Shown: piece after piece, positions 1-9,472 of the stretch | Position numbering within the stretch: the stretch's first letter is position 1 | Layout of the letters: each line of letters starts with the position of its first letter | Source: Alphaproteobacteria bacterium | GTDB taxonomy: Bacteria > Pseudomonadota > Alphaproteobacteria > Rhodobacterales > Rhodobacteraceae | Direction: 5' to 3' | Length of the DNA stretch: 64,000 bases | Assembly (NCBI GenBank): GCA_030425395.1 | Contig: JAUIAS010000004.1 | Span: 1-64,000 of the forward strand | Position numbers and translations under genes: made by a program | The notes under the pieces: generated by a model | Database searches by the model: none | What the model saw: only the letters and a program-made list of their open reading frames with translations | What the model was told of the DNA's origin: nothing

Positions 1-360
1 TCCGGTTCGGCCCCGACGCGCAGCGACGCCAGCACCGGTGACGCGGTCGAGATGTTCTCTTCCGGTTCGGCCCCGACCCGCAGCGACGCCAGCACCGGCG
101 ACGCGGTCGAGATGTTCTCCTCCGGTTCGGCCCCGACCCGCAGCGACGCCAGCACCGGCGACGCGGTTGAGATGTTCTCCTCCGGTTCGGCCCCGACCCG
201 CAGCGACGCCAGCACCGGCGACGCGGTTGAGATGTTCTCCTCCGGTTCGGCCCCGACGCGCAGCGACGCCAGCACCGGCGACGCGGTCGAGGCGTTCTCC
301 TCCGGTTCGGCACCGACCACCGCAAGCGCGGTTGTCTCGGGCGATGCAACGCACGCCTTC
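1..360 (+). repeat. 60-bp direct tandem repeat, about 6 copies, continuing left of the window
   Basis: Units begin at 1, 61, 121, 181, 241 and 301. The first five differ at only a few bases (for example acg/acc near unit position 16-18, gtc/gtt near position 48, and the change of gagatg to gaggcg in the fifth). The sixth diverges in its second half. Near-identity at the DNA level, including synonymous sites, indicates recent expansion or homogenisation by slippage or recombination. The array is in frame with the coding sequence. Confidence 0.95.
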
Positions 361-375
361 TCCTCGGGCAGCTGA
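1..375 (+). CDS. C-terminal part of a repeat-rich protein (5' end outside window)
   Basis: The frame is open from base 1 to a TGA at 373-375, so this is the 3' end of a gene that starts to the left. It encodes about five and a half copies of a 20-residue unit, SSGSAPTRSDASTGDAVEMF. The last copy is degenerate (it reads SAPTTASAVVSGDATHAF) and the protein ends in SSGS. The unit is rich in Ser, Ala, Thr and Asp, has no Cys and no hydrophobic stretch, and looks disordered or linker-like. Another frame of the same DNA is also open, as expected for a 60-bp repeat (a multiple of 3). The function cannot be told from this fragment; the gene body upstream would decide. The next gene starts 59 bp downstream on the same strand. 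Confidence 0.7.
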   Translation, partial: SGSAPTRSDASTGDAVEMFSSGSAPTRSDASTGDAVEMFSSGSAPTRSDASTGDAVEMFSSGSAPTRSDASTGDAVEMFSSGSAPTRSDASTGDAVEAFSSGSAPTTASAVVSGDATHAFSSGS

Positions 376-434
376 TCTGCCTCTGGACGGGACCGGGCGT
401 TCAGGCCCGCCATTTGAAGAAAAGGAATCCTCCC

Positions 435-1511
435 ATGTCGAATGTCATCACCCTGAACGTCCCGTCCCGCCGCCGTGGCCTTGGCCAGCGCATCTCGGGC
501 ATGATCGAAAGCTTCGCTCATGCCCGGCGCACCGGCGATGATGTGTTCTGGCTCAAGGAAAACGCCGAACTTCTCAATATCCTCGAATGCACGGGCACGC
601 CGCTGGAAGACGGCGCGCTGGATCCGCACCGGGGCTATCTGCAACAGGTGGCACGGCGACTCGAGTTTTTCCCCCAATATTACCGGTTTCTTTTGTCAAT
701 CTGTCTGGATCTCGAGGATCTGGGCATGGGCGCTGAGGGGATCGGTGAAGATCTGGTGATCTGGGCTGATCGCGCGGGCTTGCCGCAGGCCGAATTGTCC
801 GATCTGCAACGGGCCGAGGCCCGCCGTCTGATGTTGCGCCGGGGTGTGAACCCGATGGCCCATGACGCAGGCCTTGATGACCGGTTGCGTGCCTTTATCG
901 GGCGCACGCATACCTTTGCCATGCCCAACAAGAAGGCCGCCTATGAACTGACCCATATCGTATTTTACCTGTCGGAATATGGTCGCCGCGATCCGGAACT
1001 GGACGGGGCCGCGATCACTTCGCTCGAATATGCCGGGTTGCTGGCGTTTCTCGATCAGAACGCCGATCTTCTGGCCGAAATCTGCGTCGCGCTGCGGTAT
1101 GCGGGGCGCACGCCCTCCCAGATTTGGGAGAACTGGCTGGAACGGGAAACCGCGTTGTTTTCGATTGCCGAAGACGACACTGCCAGTGTGAATGACGATT
1201 ATCACGAGTTTTTCGTCAGCAATTGGGCGTTGGCCGTGGCCGGGCGTCCTGCTTTTGGCAAGGCGATGGGGCCGGGGCGGGTGCGGTTTGACCGGGCGCG
1301 TGGAGTGGCCAGCCCGCTGCGCGACATGTCGGAATGCATGTTCCGCCTTGATCTTGCACGTCAGGCCGATTGGCAGGTGATGCGCCCCCATGTTCAGAAC
1401 GCGCTCAGCGACGAGGGTCACGAAATCCTGTCAGAGGCCGAGGCCAGTTCTGACAAGTTTGACAGCTTTTTCGCCGGGTTCGCCCGCACGGGGTTGCGGG
1501 GGCTGCAATGA
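435..1511 (+). CDS. Conserved protein of unknown function, 358 aa
   Basis: I do not recognise a characterised family. The protein begins MSNVITLNVPSRRRG and is soluble in appearance: no signal peptide, no membrane segment. It has a basic N-terminus, then a mixed alpha-helical body with acidic and aromatic-rich stretches (for example around the NDDYHEFF segment near residue 255). I chose the ATG at 435 because AAGGAA lies 7-8 bases upstream; an in-frame TTG at 414 would add seven residues without a better ribosome site. It overlaps the following DMT exporter by four bases (ATGA), so the two are probably co-translated. The coding bias matches the neighbours. It resembles uncharacterised proteins common in the Roseobacter group, but that is from memory only. 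Confidence 0.85.
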   Translation: MSNVITLNVPSRRRGLGQRISGMIESFAHARRTGDDVFWLKENAELLNILECTGTPLEDGALDPHRGYLQQVARRLEFFPQYYRFLLSICLDLEDLGMGAEGIGEDLVIWADRAGLPQAELSDLQRAEARRLMLRRGVNPMAHDAGLDDRLRAFIGRTHTFAMPNKKAAYELTHIVFYLSEYGRRDPELDGAAITSLEYAGLLAFLDQNADLLAEICVALRYAGRTPSQIWENWLERETALFSIAEDDTASVNDDYHEFFVSNWALAVAGRPAFGKAMGPGRVRFDRARGVASPLRDMSECMFRLDLARQADWQVMRPHVQNALSDEGHEILSEAEASSDKFDSFFAGFARTGLRGLQ

Positions 1512-2428
1512 CACCGCGCGGCCCCGCGCTGGCCGGGTTGGCGTTGGTGGCCGGGTATACCGGTTTGATCTCAGGGGCGGATGGCATAACCAAGCTGCTG
1601 GCGGGAGGCTATGCCGCGCCGCAGCTTTATGCCTTGTCGGGGATCATGGTCGCCGCCCTCTGCGCGGTGTGCGCACGCGGGACGGGCGCGCGCGCGGGCA
1701 GGGGGCTGCGCGCTGAATTGCGCATGACGGCTCCGGGTGCGATGGCGCTGCGCGCAGGTGCGACGGTGGTCGCGGCGCTTTGTTTTTATTCCGCCTTTCG
1801 GCTTTTGCCCTTTGCCGAGGTGTTTCTGTTCATCGGTTTGATGCCCATTCTCGCAGGTCTGATGTCTGGTCCGATCCTGAAGGAGCATGTGCGCCCGTCG
1901 GCGTGGTTTGCGCTGGTGGCGGGGGCAGTTGGGGTCGCGTGCCTGTTTCCGCAAGGGGTCGCGGGCATTGGCGGCGGGCACCTCTGGGCCTTGGGCGCGG
2001 CGGTGTCGGGCACGTTTTCGATGGTTATGGCACGGCGTCTCTCGGGGCTGGGCACCGGGGCGCTGGCGCAGGTGTTTTATCCGAACCTTGCTCTTGGCGT
2101 GTTGATGCTTGCCGCATTGCCGTTTGTGTGGCGGCCCATGGGGGCAGGGGATGCCGGGCTTGTCGTGGCTTATGCGGCGCTCTTGTTCGGTGCGCGTTGG
2201 GTTCTGGTGGTGGCGCTGCGGCTGTTGCCTGCCTTCGCGGTAACGCCTTTGATGAATTTGCAATTCGTCTGGATGGTGGCGATTGGTGCGCTGGCATTCG
2301 GAGAATGGCCACAGGCGGGCACGTGGCTCGGCGTGGCGATCGTGGTGGCGTCGGGTGCGTATCTGCTATGGGATCAGATGGCTCCCAGACCGACGACGGT
2401 GCCGCCGAGGGCGCGCACCGATCCCTGA
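1508..2428 (+). CDS. DMT superfamily (EamA) transporter, 306 aa
   Basis: About ten hydrophobic helices are visible, arranged as two EamA halves: residues about 5-140 and 150-295. Typical features are the helix pair LPFAEVFLFIGLMPILAGL in the first half and the ARWVLVVALRLLPAFAVTPL segment followed by a GEWP turn in the second. The C-terminus is short, cytoplasmic and Pro/Arg-rich. Proteins of this family export metabolites, amino acids or drugs across the inner membrane; the substrate cannot be inferred. The ATG overlaps the stop of the preceding gene (ATGA). This is one of three DMT transporters in the window (with 25563-26432 and 28257-29132). Confidence 0.9.
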   Translation: MTPRGPALAGLALVAGYTGLISGADGITKLLAGGYAAPQLYALSGIMVAALCAVCARGTGARAGRGLRAELRMTAPGAMALRAGATVVAALCFYSAFRLLPFAEVFLFIGLMPILAGLMSGPILKEHVRPSAWFALVAGAVGVACLFPQGVAGIGGGHLWALGAAVSGTFSMVMARRLSGLGTGALAQVFYPNLALGVLMLAALPFVWRPMGAGDAGLVVAYAALLFGARWVLVVALRLLPAFAVTPLMNLQFVWMVAIGALAFGEWPQAGTWLGVAIVVASGAYLLWDQMAPRPTTVPPRARTDP

Positions 2429-2450
2429 ACACAGGGGCCAGACAACAAAG

Positions 2451-2774
2451 TCACATGGAAAAGGACGTGCCGCACCCGCAAGAGCTTGTTGCGTTGGGGT
2501 TTTCAATGACAAAGCGCGCGCCGATGAGTTCCTCGCTGAAGTCGATCACCGCGTTTTCCAGAAACGGCAGCGACACCGCATCGACAACCACCCGTTCGCC
2601 GTTGCCCTCAAGGATCAGGTCATCTTCCTTGGGCGCGTCCAGCGCGATTTCGTATTGAAAGCCGGAACAGCCGCCGCCTTCGACGGCGACACGCAGGGCC
2701 TGACCCTGATCACCGGCACCGATCTCCGACAAGCGGGCAAAGGCACGTTCCGTCACACGTGGGGGGATTTGCAT
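2451..2774 (-). CDS. erpA: Iron-sulfur cluster insertion protein ErpA (A-type carrier)
   Basis: This 107-residue HesB/IscA-family protein carries the three cluster-ligand cysteines: Cys36 in GGGCSGFQY, and Cys99 and Cys101 in SSCGCGTSF near the C-terminus. A-type carriers receive Fe-S clusters from the assembly scaffold and deliver them to apoenzymes in the cytoplasm. Length and motifs are normal. Calling it ErpA rather than IscA or SufA rests on the stand-alone context and on the PRVTERAF start typical of alphaproteobacterial ErpA; there are no isc or suf genes nearby. It is divergent from dgt, with 82 bp between the starts that must hold both promoters. Confidence 0.93.
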   Translation of the reverse strand: MQIPPRVTERAFARLSEIGAGDQGQALRVAVEGGGCSGFQYEIALDAPKEDDLILEGNGERVVVDAVSLPFLENAVIDFSEELIGARFVIENPNATSSCGCGTSFSM

Positions 2775-2856
2775 ATCTCAGGGCTCCGGGTGTTTTACTG
2801 TTGCGCACTGTGCAATATAGATGTGGCGAAACCCGAACTCAAGGACAGGAGCGTCC

Positions 2857-4026
2857 ATGCACGCCCCCTTTGCCTCTGATCCCGCCCGCGCCCGCGGCCG
2901 GCTGTATCACGAAGAGGAAAGCCATTTCCGATCCTGCTTTCAGCGGGACCGCGACAGGATCATTCACGCCAGCGCCTTTCGGCGGCTCAAACACAAGACG
3001 CAGGTGTTCATCGAACACGAGGGCGATTATTTTCGCACCCGGCTGACGCACTCAATCGAGGTCGCTCAGGTGGCGCGGACGATCGCGGGCACACTGGGAT
3101 TGAATCAGGAACTGACCGAAGCGGTGGCCCTGGCCCATGATCTGGGGCATACGCCCTTTGGTCATACAGGGGAGGAGGCACTGCATGTGCTGATGGCTCC
3201 TTATGGCGGCTTTGATCACAATGCACAGGCCATCCGCATCGTGACCGCGTTGGAGCGTCACTACGCGGATTTCGACGGGCTGAACCTGACGTGGGAAACG
3301 CTGGAAGGGATCGCCAAGCACAACGGCCCGGTGTCCGATCCGCTGCCATGGGCGCTTGCCGAATATGATGCGCGCCATGATCTGGAATTGCACACGCATG
3401 CCAGCGCCGAGGCGCAGGTGGCCGCGATTGCCGATGATGTGGCCTATAACCACCACGATCTGCACGACGGTCTGCGGGCCGAACTGTTTTCCACCGACGA
3501 ACTGGCAGAGCTGCCGATCCTGCATGACAATTTCGCCGAGGTGGACCGCCTGTATCCCGGTCTCAACTATTACCGTCGCAGGCATGAAGCGCTGCGCAGG
3601 TTCTTTGGCGTTCTTGTCGAGGATGTGATCGGATACGCGCGCACGGCGCTGGCGGAAATCGACGCGCGCGACGTGACGCAGATCCGTACGGCGGGCCGTC
3701 CCGTGATCAGGTTTTCGCAGCCTGTGTTCGATGATCTCAAGGTGATCCGCACGTTCCTGTTCGAGCGGATGTATCGCGCTCCGGATGTCGTGGTGATGCG
3801 CCGCAAGGTGACGCGGGTGGTCAATGAACTCTTTCCGCATTTCATGGATCATCCCGACCAGCTGCCCAAACAATGGCGCAAGGATGTGGCCGAGGCCCCC
3901 GATACCGTCGCTTTGGCGCGGATCGTGTCCGATTATATTGCCGGAATGACCGACCGCTTTGCCCTTCAGGAACACGCGCGCCTGCTGGGCGGGGTTCCCG
4001 CCGCCAGCCCGCCGGATTTCGTCTGA
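2857..4026 (+). CDS. dgt: Deoxyguanosinetriphosphate triphosphohydrolase-like protein
   Basis: At 389 residues this is the usual size for the type 2 dGTPase-like family, which hydrolyses dNTPs to nucleoside and triphosphate. The HD-domain metal ligands are visible: His65 in RLTHSIEV and the His94-Asp95 pair in AHDLGHTPFGH. The N-terminal RIIHASAFRRLKHKTQVF segment is also diagnostic. I start at the ATG at 2857, preceded by AGGACAGGAG; an upstream in-frame ATG at 2821 lacks a good site and would run into the erpA promoter region. argS follows 79 bp downstream on the same strand, the standard order in this group. Confidence 0.93.
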   Translation: MHAPFASDPARARGRLYHEEESHFRSCFQRDRDRIIHASAFRRLKHKTQVFIEHEGDYFRTRLTHSIEVAQVARTIAGTLGLNQELTEAVALAHDLGHTPFGHTGEEALHVLMAPYGGFDHNAQAIRIVTALERHYADFDGLNLTWETLEGIAKHNGPVSDPLPWALAEYDARHDLELHTHASAEAQVAAIADDVAYNHHDLHDGLRAELFSTDELAELPILHDNFAEVDRLYPGLNYYRRRHEALRRFFGVLVEDVIGYARTALAEIDARDVTQIRTAGRPVIRFSQPVFDDLKVIRTFLFERMYRAPDVVVMRRKVTRVVNELFPHFMDHPDQLPKQWRKDVAEAPDTVALARIVSDYIAGMTDRFALQEHARLLGGVPAASPPDFV

Positions 4027-4105
4027 GGCATCGTGTCGGGTGCGGCTGAGTTGACGCGCCGCGCCGGAGTGATAGAGAACGCTCAAACTGATGGAAGCTT
4101 GTGAC

Positions 4106-5851
4106 ATGAACCTTTTTGCCGAATTCCGCGCGCTGGTGATCCAGAGCCTTGACGACATGGCCGCTGATGGCGCGTTGCCTGCGGGGCTTGATACTTCGAA
4201 TGTCACGGTCGAGCCGCCGCGCGATCCTTTGCATGGTGATATGGCGACCAACGCCGCGATGGTTCTGGCCAAACCCTCAGGCCAGAAGCCGCGCGACATC
4301 GCGCAGGGACTGGCCGAACGGCTAGGACGGGACGCCCGCATTGCCAGCGCCGAAGTGGCGGGGCCTGGGTTCCTGAATTTTCGCCTGTCGGACGGCGTCT
4401 GGCAGGGGGTTATCGGCCAAATCTTGCAAAATGGCACTGCTTTTGGCCGGTCCGACATGGGCGCGGGCAAGAAGGTCAATGTTGAGTATGTGTCGGCCAA
4501 CCCCACGGGACCGCTGCATGTGGGCCATACGCGCGGCGCAGTTTTTGGCGATGCTCTGGCCAGCCTCCTTGATTATGCGGGCTATGACGTGACGCGCGAA
4601 TATTACATCAACGATGGCGGCGCGCAGGTCAACGTGCTCGCCCGGTCGGTCTATTTGCGTTATCTCGAAGCCCATGGGCAAGAGGTCGCGTTCGAGGATG
4701 GCACCTATCCCGGCGAATACCTGATCGAGGTGGGCCAGACCCTCAAGGACAAGGTTGGCGACGCCTATGTTGGCCAACCCGAAGAGGTCTGGCTGACCGA
4801 AGTTCGCGATTTCGCCACCGAAGAGATGATGAACCTGATCCGCGCCGATCTGGCATTGCTTGGCGTCAAGATGGACGTGTTCTATTCAGAAAAATCGCTG
4901 TATGGGACGGGCCGGATCGAGGCCGCGCTTGAGACGCTGGAATCCAAGGGGCTGATCTATGAGGGTGTGCTTGAGCCGCCCAAGGGCAAGTTGCCCGAAG
5001 ATTGGGAACCGCGCGAGCAGACCTTGTTCCGGTCAACCGATCATGGCGACGATGTTGATCGCCCGGTCAAGAAATCTGACGGCAGCTGGACTTATTTCGC
5101 CCCGGATATCGCCTATCACTATGACAAGGTCACGCGCGGGTTCGATGCGTTGATCGACGTGTTCGGTGCTGACCACGGTGGGTATGTCAAGCGGATGAAG
5201 GCGGCGGTGTCGGCGCTTTCGGACGGTGCCGTCACGCTGGACATCAAGCTGTGCCAGTTGGTCAAGCTGTTCAAGAATGGTGAACCGTTCAAGATGTCCA
5301 AGCGGGCAGGGACGTTTGTCACCCTGCGCGATGTTGTCGAACAGGTGGGCGCCGATGTCACGCGTTTCGTGATGCTGACACGCAAGAACGACGCCCCGCT
5401 GGATTTCGATTTTGACAAGGCGGTGGAACAGTCCAAGGAAAACCCGGTGTTCTATGTGCAATACGCCAATGCCCGCGTGATGAGCGTGTTGCGCCGCTGT
5501 GGCGAGGCGGGGATTGCCACTGACAGCGCTGCTTTGGCCGCTGCGGATCTTGGTCGCATCGGGCATGAGGCCGAGCTTGACGTCGCACGCAAGCTGGCCG
5601 AGTGGCCGCGTCTGGTGGAAATCGCGGCGCGCACAAACGAACCGCACCGCATCGCATTTTACCTCAATGAGCTGGCCGGAGAGTTCCATTCCCTGTGGAA
5701 CCGGGGCAATGATGTGCCGGAACTCCGCTTTGTTCAGGATGGCGATCCGGCAACGTCTCAGGCGAAAATCGCGCTTGCGAGCGCCGTTTCCATTGTCATT
5801 TCCGCAGGTCTTGGTATTCTTGGGGTCACACCGGCGCAGGAGATGCGATAA
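4106..5851 (+). CDS. argS: Arginyl-tRNA synthetase
   Basis: This class I aminoacyl-tRNA synthetase (581 aa) charges tRNA-Arg. The HIGH signature appears as HVGH (residues 138-141) within [15 protein letters not shown], and the KMSKS loop as KMSKRAG (from residue 396). An N-terminal Add-1 domain covers about residues 1-85 and a C-terminal anticodon-binding DALR domain starts after about 450. I chose the ATG at 4106, eight bases after GGAAG; the in-frame ATG at 4091 would lie on top of that ribosome site. The gene sits between dgt and the SPOR protein. Confidence 0.97.
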   Translation: MNLFAEFRALVIQSLDDMAADGALPAGLDTSNVTVEPPRDPLHGDMATNAAMVLAKPSGQKPRDIAQGLAERLGRDARIASAEVAGPGFLNFRLSDGVWQGVIGQILQNGTAFGRSDMGAGKKVNVEYVSANPTGPLHVGHTRGAVFGDALASLLDYAGYDVTREYYINDGGAQVNVLARSVYLRYLEAHGQEVAFEDGTYPGEYLIEVGQTLKDKVGDAYVGQPEEVWLTEVRDFATEEMMNLIRADLALLGVKMDVFYSEKSLYGTGRIEAALETLESKGLIYEGVLEPPKGKLPEDWEPREQTLFRSTDHGDDVDRPVKKSDGSWTYFAPDIAYHYDKVTRGFDALIDVFGADHGGYVKRMKAAVSALSDGAVTLDIKLCQLVKLFKNGEPFKMSKRAGTFVTLRDVVEQVGADVTRFVMLTRKNDAPLDFDFDKAVEQSKENPVFYVQYANARVMSVLRRCGEAGIATDSAALAAADLGRIGHEAELDVARKLAEWPRLVEIAARTNEPHRIAFYLNELAGEFHSLWNRGNDVPELRFVQDGDPATSQAKIALASAVSIVISAGLGILGVTPAQEMR

Positions 5852-5925
5852 AAAATCCCGCACCCCGCCGGTCTTGACGCAGGCAATTCGGACGCGCTTT
5901 TGCGCCCGGGCAGTATGAGGCAGAC

Positions 5926-6948
5926 ATGGCGGCCTATGACGATTGGTCCGGGAACGGATCGCGGCAAGACCCCGTTGGACACGCCCCGCAGGCCGATCAG
6001 GTCGCGGGACAAACAAGTGCGTATTTCGGTGCAGTTCACATTCTCGGGGCGCTCACGTCGATCGGTTTGATCGTCGGTCTTGGCGTCTGGAGCGTGGATA
6101 CCCTGACCCGCGATGTCAGCGGTGTGCCGGTGGTTCGCGCGCTCGAAGGCCCGATGCGGGTGCAGCCCGAAGATCCCGGTGGTGTGACCGCCGATCATCA
6201 GGGGCTTGCGGTCAATGTGGTCGCAGGCAGCGGCGCGGCCGCCCCGCCACCTGACAGGTTGGTTCTGGCGCCGCGTCCCGTCGATCTGACTGACGAAGAC
6301 CTGCCGCCAAGCGACCTGCGCGATCTTGCCGCCCGTCCGCAGCAAAGCGATGCGGAACGCGATCGCCGCATTGACCAGATGTTTGCCGCTGCGCAGTCGC
6401 AATCGGATCTGAACGACAGCGGACCGATCAAACAGCCAGCCCCCCTTTCGCCGGAGGGAGGCTCGCGTCATGCGGCCCTGTCCGCGCCTGATCCTGTCAC
6501 CAGAGTTACGCCGTCGGCCCCGAAGACCCTGTCGGAGGCGCCGCAAGCACGCGCGACAACGACCGATCCGGGCGACGGATTGCCCACGTCCCTGCGCCCG
6601 CAGCGGCGTCCAGAGGATATACAGGCCCGCGTTGTGATGGCCGCTGTGTCCGTTCAGCCGCGCCCGGAAATTGACGTGGCCCCCGAAGATGTGCCTGTGG
6701 GCACCAGCCTTGCACAGCTTGGTGCCTTCGGAAGCACCGATATCGCCGTCGGCGAATGGGATCGGCTGCAATCGCGGTTCGGTGATTATCTGACGGGCAA
6801 GCAGCGGGTGATCGAACGGGCAACCAGCGGCGGCCGGGTGTTCTATCGTTTGCGAGCCATGGGCTTTGACGATCTCAGCGATGCGCGCCGGTTCTGTTCT
6901 GCCTTTGTGGCCGAGGGCACGGATTGTGTGCCTTTGGTGGCACGGTGA
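5926..6948 (+). CDS. SPOR-domain inner-membrane protein
   Basis: A 340-residue protein with a short cytoplasmic N-terminus, one transmembrane helix at about residues 34-56, a long Pro/Asp-rich periplasmic linker, and a C-terminal SPOR domain (about 260-340: a LGAFGS start and GRVFYRLRAMGFDD in the middle). SPOR domains bind denuded septal peptidoglycan, so a division or cell-wall role is likely but inferred. The SPOR repeat ends with a Cys pair typical of these domains (RRFCSAFVAEGTDCVPL). The stop overlaps the GTG start of nagZ, a peptidoglycan enzyme, which supports the envelope role. Confidence 0.88.
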   Translation: MAAYDDWSGNGSRQDPVGHAPQADQVAGQTSAYFGAVHILGALTSIGLIVGLGVWSVDTLTRDVSGVPVVRALEGPMRVQPEDPGGVTADHQGLAVNVVAGSGAAAPPPDRLVLAPRPVDLTDEDLPPSDLRDLAARPQQSDAERDRRIDQMFAAAQSQSDLNDSGPIKQPAPLSPEGGSRHAALSAPDPVTRVTPSAPKTLSEAPQARATTTDPGDGLPTSLRPQRRPEDIQARVVMAAVSVQPRPEIDVAPEDVPVGTSLAQLGAFGSTDIAVGEWDRLQSRFGDYLTGKQRVIERATSGGRVFYRLRAMGFDDLSDARRFCSAFVAEGTDCVPLVAR

Positions 6949-7952
6949 CCGATCTTGGTGCGACGATCCTCGATGCGGACGGGCTGCGCCTGAGCGCCGA
7001 GGAAAAGCGGTTCTTCCGCGATGCACGCCCATTCGGGTTCATCCTTTTTGCGCGCAATATCGACACCCCTGATCAGGTGCGTGCGCTGTGCGAGGACATG
7101 CGCGAGGCCGCTGGCCATGACGCGATGATCACCATTGATCAGGAAGGCGGGCGCGTGCAGCGTTTGCGCGCGCCGCATTGGCGGGAATGGCTGCCGCCGC
7201 TGGATCATGTCCACGCAGCCGGGCGCGCGGCACAACGTGCAATGTTCCTGCGTTATCGCATCATTGCTGCGGAACTGAACGCTTTGGGCATAGACAGCAA
7301 TTGCGCGCCTATGGCCGATATTGCCTTTGATCAGACGCATCCGTTCCTGCGCAATCGCTGCTATGGGACTGATGCGGGCGAGGTTGCCGCGTTGGCCCGT
7401 GCGGCGTCGGATGCGATGCTGGAAGGCGGCGTTCTTCCGGTGCTCAAGCATATTCCGGGACATGGGCGCGCCACATCGGACAGCCATTATGACCTGCCAC
7501 GGGTCTCCGCCACGACCGAGGATTTGCGCGCCACGGATTTCGCCGCCTTTGCCGCGTTGCGCGACCTGCCGCTGGGGATGACGGCGCATGTGGTTTATGA
7601 GGCGTTCAGTGATGCCCCGGCAACGTTGTGTGCCACAACGTTGGAGGCGGTGCGCAAGGATATCGGCTTTGACGGGTTGATCATGACCGACGACATTTCC
7701 ATGAAGGCGCTGTCGGGCGATCTGGGGACACTGTCGCAACAGGCGCTTGGGGCGGGATGCGACGTGATCCTGCATTGCAATGGAACGCTGGCCGAACGCC
7801 GCGCCGTCGCCGAGGCCGCAGGAACACTGGCAACCGACGCCAAACGCCGCGCCGATGCCGCGCTTGCCGCGCGTGTGGTGCCTGCCGATGTTGACATTGA
7901 ATCTCTTGAGGCGCAGCTTGGGGCGCTTTTGGGTGAAGGGAGCCATGGCTGA
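6945..7952 (+). CDS. nagZ: Beta-N-acetylhexosaminidase NagZ
   Basis: A glycoside hydrolase family 3 enzyme of 335 residues, the single-domain size of NagZ. It removes GlcNAc from GlcNAc-anhydroMurNAc peptides in the cytoplasm during wall recycling. The mobile catalytic loop KHIPGHG (168-174) with the following SDSH and the TIDQEGGRV motif near residue 65 are intact; the nucleophile-bearing segment is MTDDISMKAL. The start is the GTG at 6945, which overlaps the previous stop as GTGA; a TTG at 6924 is possible but less attractive. The end overlaps scpA by 8 bp. AnmK, from the same pathway, lies at 21697-22824. Confidence 0.93.
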   Translation: MTDLGATILDADGLRLSAEEKRFFRDARPFGFILFARNIDTPDQVRALCEDMREAAGHDAMITIDQEGGRVQRLRAPHWREWLPPLDHVHAAGRAAQRAMFLRYRIIAAELNALGIDSNCAPMADIAFDQTHPFLRNRCYGTDAGEVAALARAASDAMLEGGVLPVLKHIPGHGRATSDSHYDLPRVSATTEDLRATDFAAFAALRDLPLGMTAHVVYEAFSDAPATLCATTLEAVRKDIGFDGLIMTDDISMKALSGDLGTLSQQALGAGCDVILHCNGTLAERRAVAEAAGTLATDAKRRADAALAARVVPADVDIESLEAQLGALLGEGSHG

Positions 7953-8739
7953 GGAGACCTTTCAGGAAGACCCGCCGCAGACCGTGGCAGACCGTCTCGC
8001 TGCCGAGGCGCTGATTGTTGATGTCGATGGGTTCGAGGGGCCGCTGGATCTGCTGCTGATGCTGTCGCGCACGCAGAAGGTCGATCTGCGACGCATTTCG
8101 GTTCTGGATCTTGCGCGGCAATACCTGACCTTTGTGGACCGGGCCAAACATCTGCGCATTGAATTGGCTGCCGACTATCTGGTGATGGCAGCGTGGCTGG
8201 CGTTTCTCAAATCGCGGTTGTTGTTGCCGCCCGATCCTTCCGAGGAAGGCCCAAGCGGCGAAGAGCTTGCCGCGCATCTCGCATTTCAGCTCGAACGGCT
8301 TCAGGCGATGCGCGATGCTGCGGCGCGGTTGATGGCGCGCGACCGGCTGGGACGGGATTTCTTTGCCCGTGGCGTGACAGAAGATGTCACCCGCGTGCGT
8401 CGTGTGACCTATGGTGCGACCTTGCTTGATCTCATGCAGGGCTATGCCCGTATCCGCACCCGCGATGAATTCCGTCCCTTTGTGATGGATCGTGACCGGG
8501 TCTTCACGATGGAACAGGCGCTGGAACGGATGCGCGGACTGATCGGGTTTTCCGGCGACTGGACAGACCTTGTAAGTTATTTGCCCGATGAGGCCAACGC
8601 AGACCCTGTCATGCGCCGGTCAGCCACCGCGTCGACATTTGCCGCGACGCTGGAACTGGTCAAGGAAGGGCGCGTCGAACTGCGCCAGTCAGACACATTC
8701 GCGCCAATCGAAATTCGACAAAGGAAAGACGCAAGGTGA
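7945..8739 (+). CDS. scpA: Segregation and condensation protein A
   Basis: A 264-residue kleisin of the SMC-ScpAB condensin complex, which bridges the SMC heads. The diagnostic N-terminal FEGPLDLLLMLSRTQKVDLR segment starts near residue 31, followed by DLARQYL and the AADYLVMAAWLAFLKSRLLL helix. The C-terminal winged helix is short. I start at ATG 7945, inside the 3' end of nagZ (8-bp overlap); the frame is open far upstream but only as a shadow of nagZ. The stop overlaps the scpB start (GTGA). Confidence 0.93.
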   Translation: MAEETFQEDPPQTVADRLAAEALIVDVDGFEGPLDLLLMLSRTQKVDLRRISVLDLARQYLTFVDRAKHLRIELAADYLVMAAWLAFLKSRLLLPPDPSEEGPSGEELAAHLAFQLERLQAMRDAAARLMARDRLGRDFFARGVTEDVTRVRRVTYGATLLDLMQGYARIRTRDEFRPFVMDRDRVFTMEQALERMRGLIGFSGDWTDLVSYLPDEANADPVMRRSATASTFAATLELVKEGRVELRQSDTFAPIEIRQRKDAR

Positions 8740-9401
8740 GCGGTAACGACGAACCGGGCCCTCAGGTCGAAGAAAGCCTCTTTGAGGCCCCGCCCATGGG
8801 TGAACAGGAACGCATGGTCGAAGCAATTCTGTTTGCCAGCGCCGACCCCGTCGGCGTCAAGGAACTGGAGGCCCGGATGCCCCACGGATGCGATGCCGCC
8901 GAGGCCGTGGCCCATCTTCGCAAACGCTACGAAGGGCGGGGTGTGCGGGTTGTGCGCGTGGGCAATGAATGGGCGATGCGCACGGCACCCGACCTTGGTT
9001 TCCTTATGCAAAAGGAAACCGTTGAGACGCGCAAGCTGTCGCGCGCGGCTATCGAGACGCTGGCGATCATTGCCTACCATCAGCCTGTTACCCGCGCCGA
9101 GATAGAAGAGATTCGCGGTGTGTCGGTGTCGCGGGGCACCATCGACCAGTTGATCGAAATGGAGTGGATCCGGTTCGGTCGCCGGAAAATGACGCCGGGC
9201 CGTCCGGTCACCTTTGTGGTGACACCGGGCTTTCTGGATCATTTCGGGTTGGAAAGCGCGCGCGATCTGCCCGGCCTCAAGGAACTGCGCGCGGCCGGGC
9301 TCTTGGAAAATCGGCCGCCGCCGGGGGCTTTGGACTTTGGCGCGACCGACGGCGAAGACGACGACGATACGGAAGGGCAAAGCGAACTTTTCGAAGATTG
9401 A
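8736..9401 (+). CDS. scpB: Segregation and condensation protein B
   Basis: A 221-residue tandem winged-helix protein that dimerises and binds ScpA in the condensin complex. Diagnostic segments are MVEAILFASADPVGVKELE near residue 27, then LSRAAIETLAIIAYHQPVTR and IEEIRGVS in the second winged helix. The C-terminus is an acidic tail (EDDDDTEGQSELFED). The start is GTG at 8736, overlapping the scpA stop. In many relatives tatABC and serS follow scpB; here a small basic protein and a minus-strand deaminase follow instead. Confidence 0.93.
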   Translation: MSGNDEPGPQVEESLFEAPPMGEQERMVEAILFASADPVGVKELEARMPHGCDAAEAVAHLRKRYEGRGVRVVRVGNEWAMRTAPDLGFLMQKETVETRKLSRAAIETLAIIAYHQPVTRAEIEEIRGVSVSRGTIDQLIEMEWIRFGRRKMTPGRPVTFVVTPGFLDHFGLESARDLPGLKELRAAGLLENRPPPGALDFGATDGEDDDDTEGQSELFED

Positions 9402-9472
9402 TAAGACTTACGCCCTCAAAATGGCACGTTTCGTGCTTAAATGCAGGCAACAAGAAACAGGAGAGCGAACAG

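Noticed and set aside
1-360. CRISPR-like repetitive array
   Set aside because: The units abut directly with no spacers and are in frame with a coding sequence; it is a coding tandem repeat.
38-541. 167-codon frame across the tandem repeat and into the next gene
   Set aside because: Its Pro/Arg-rich product is the frame-shifted reading of the same 60-bp repeat; the frame with the Ser/Ala/Asp repeat is better balanced and ends cleanly at 375.
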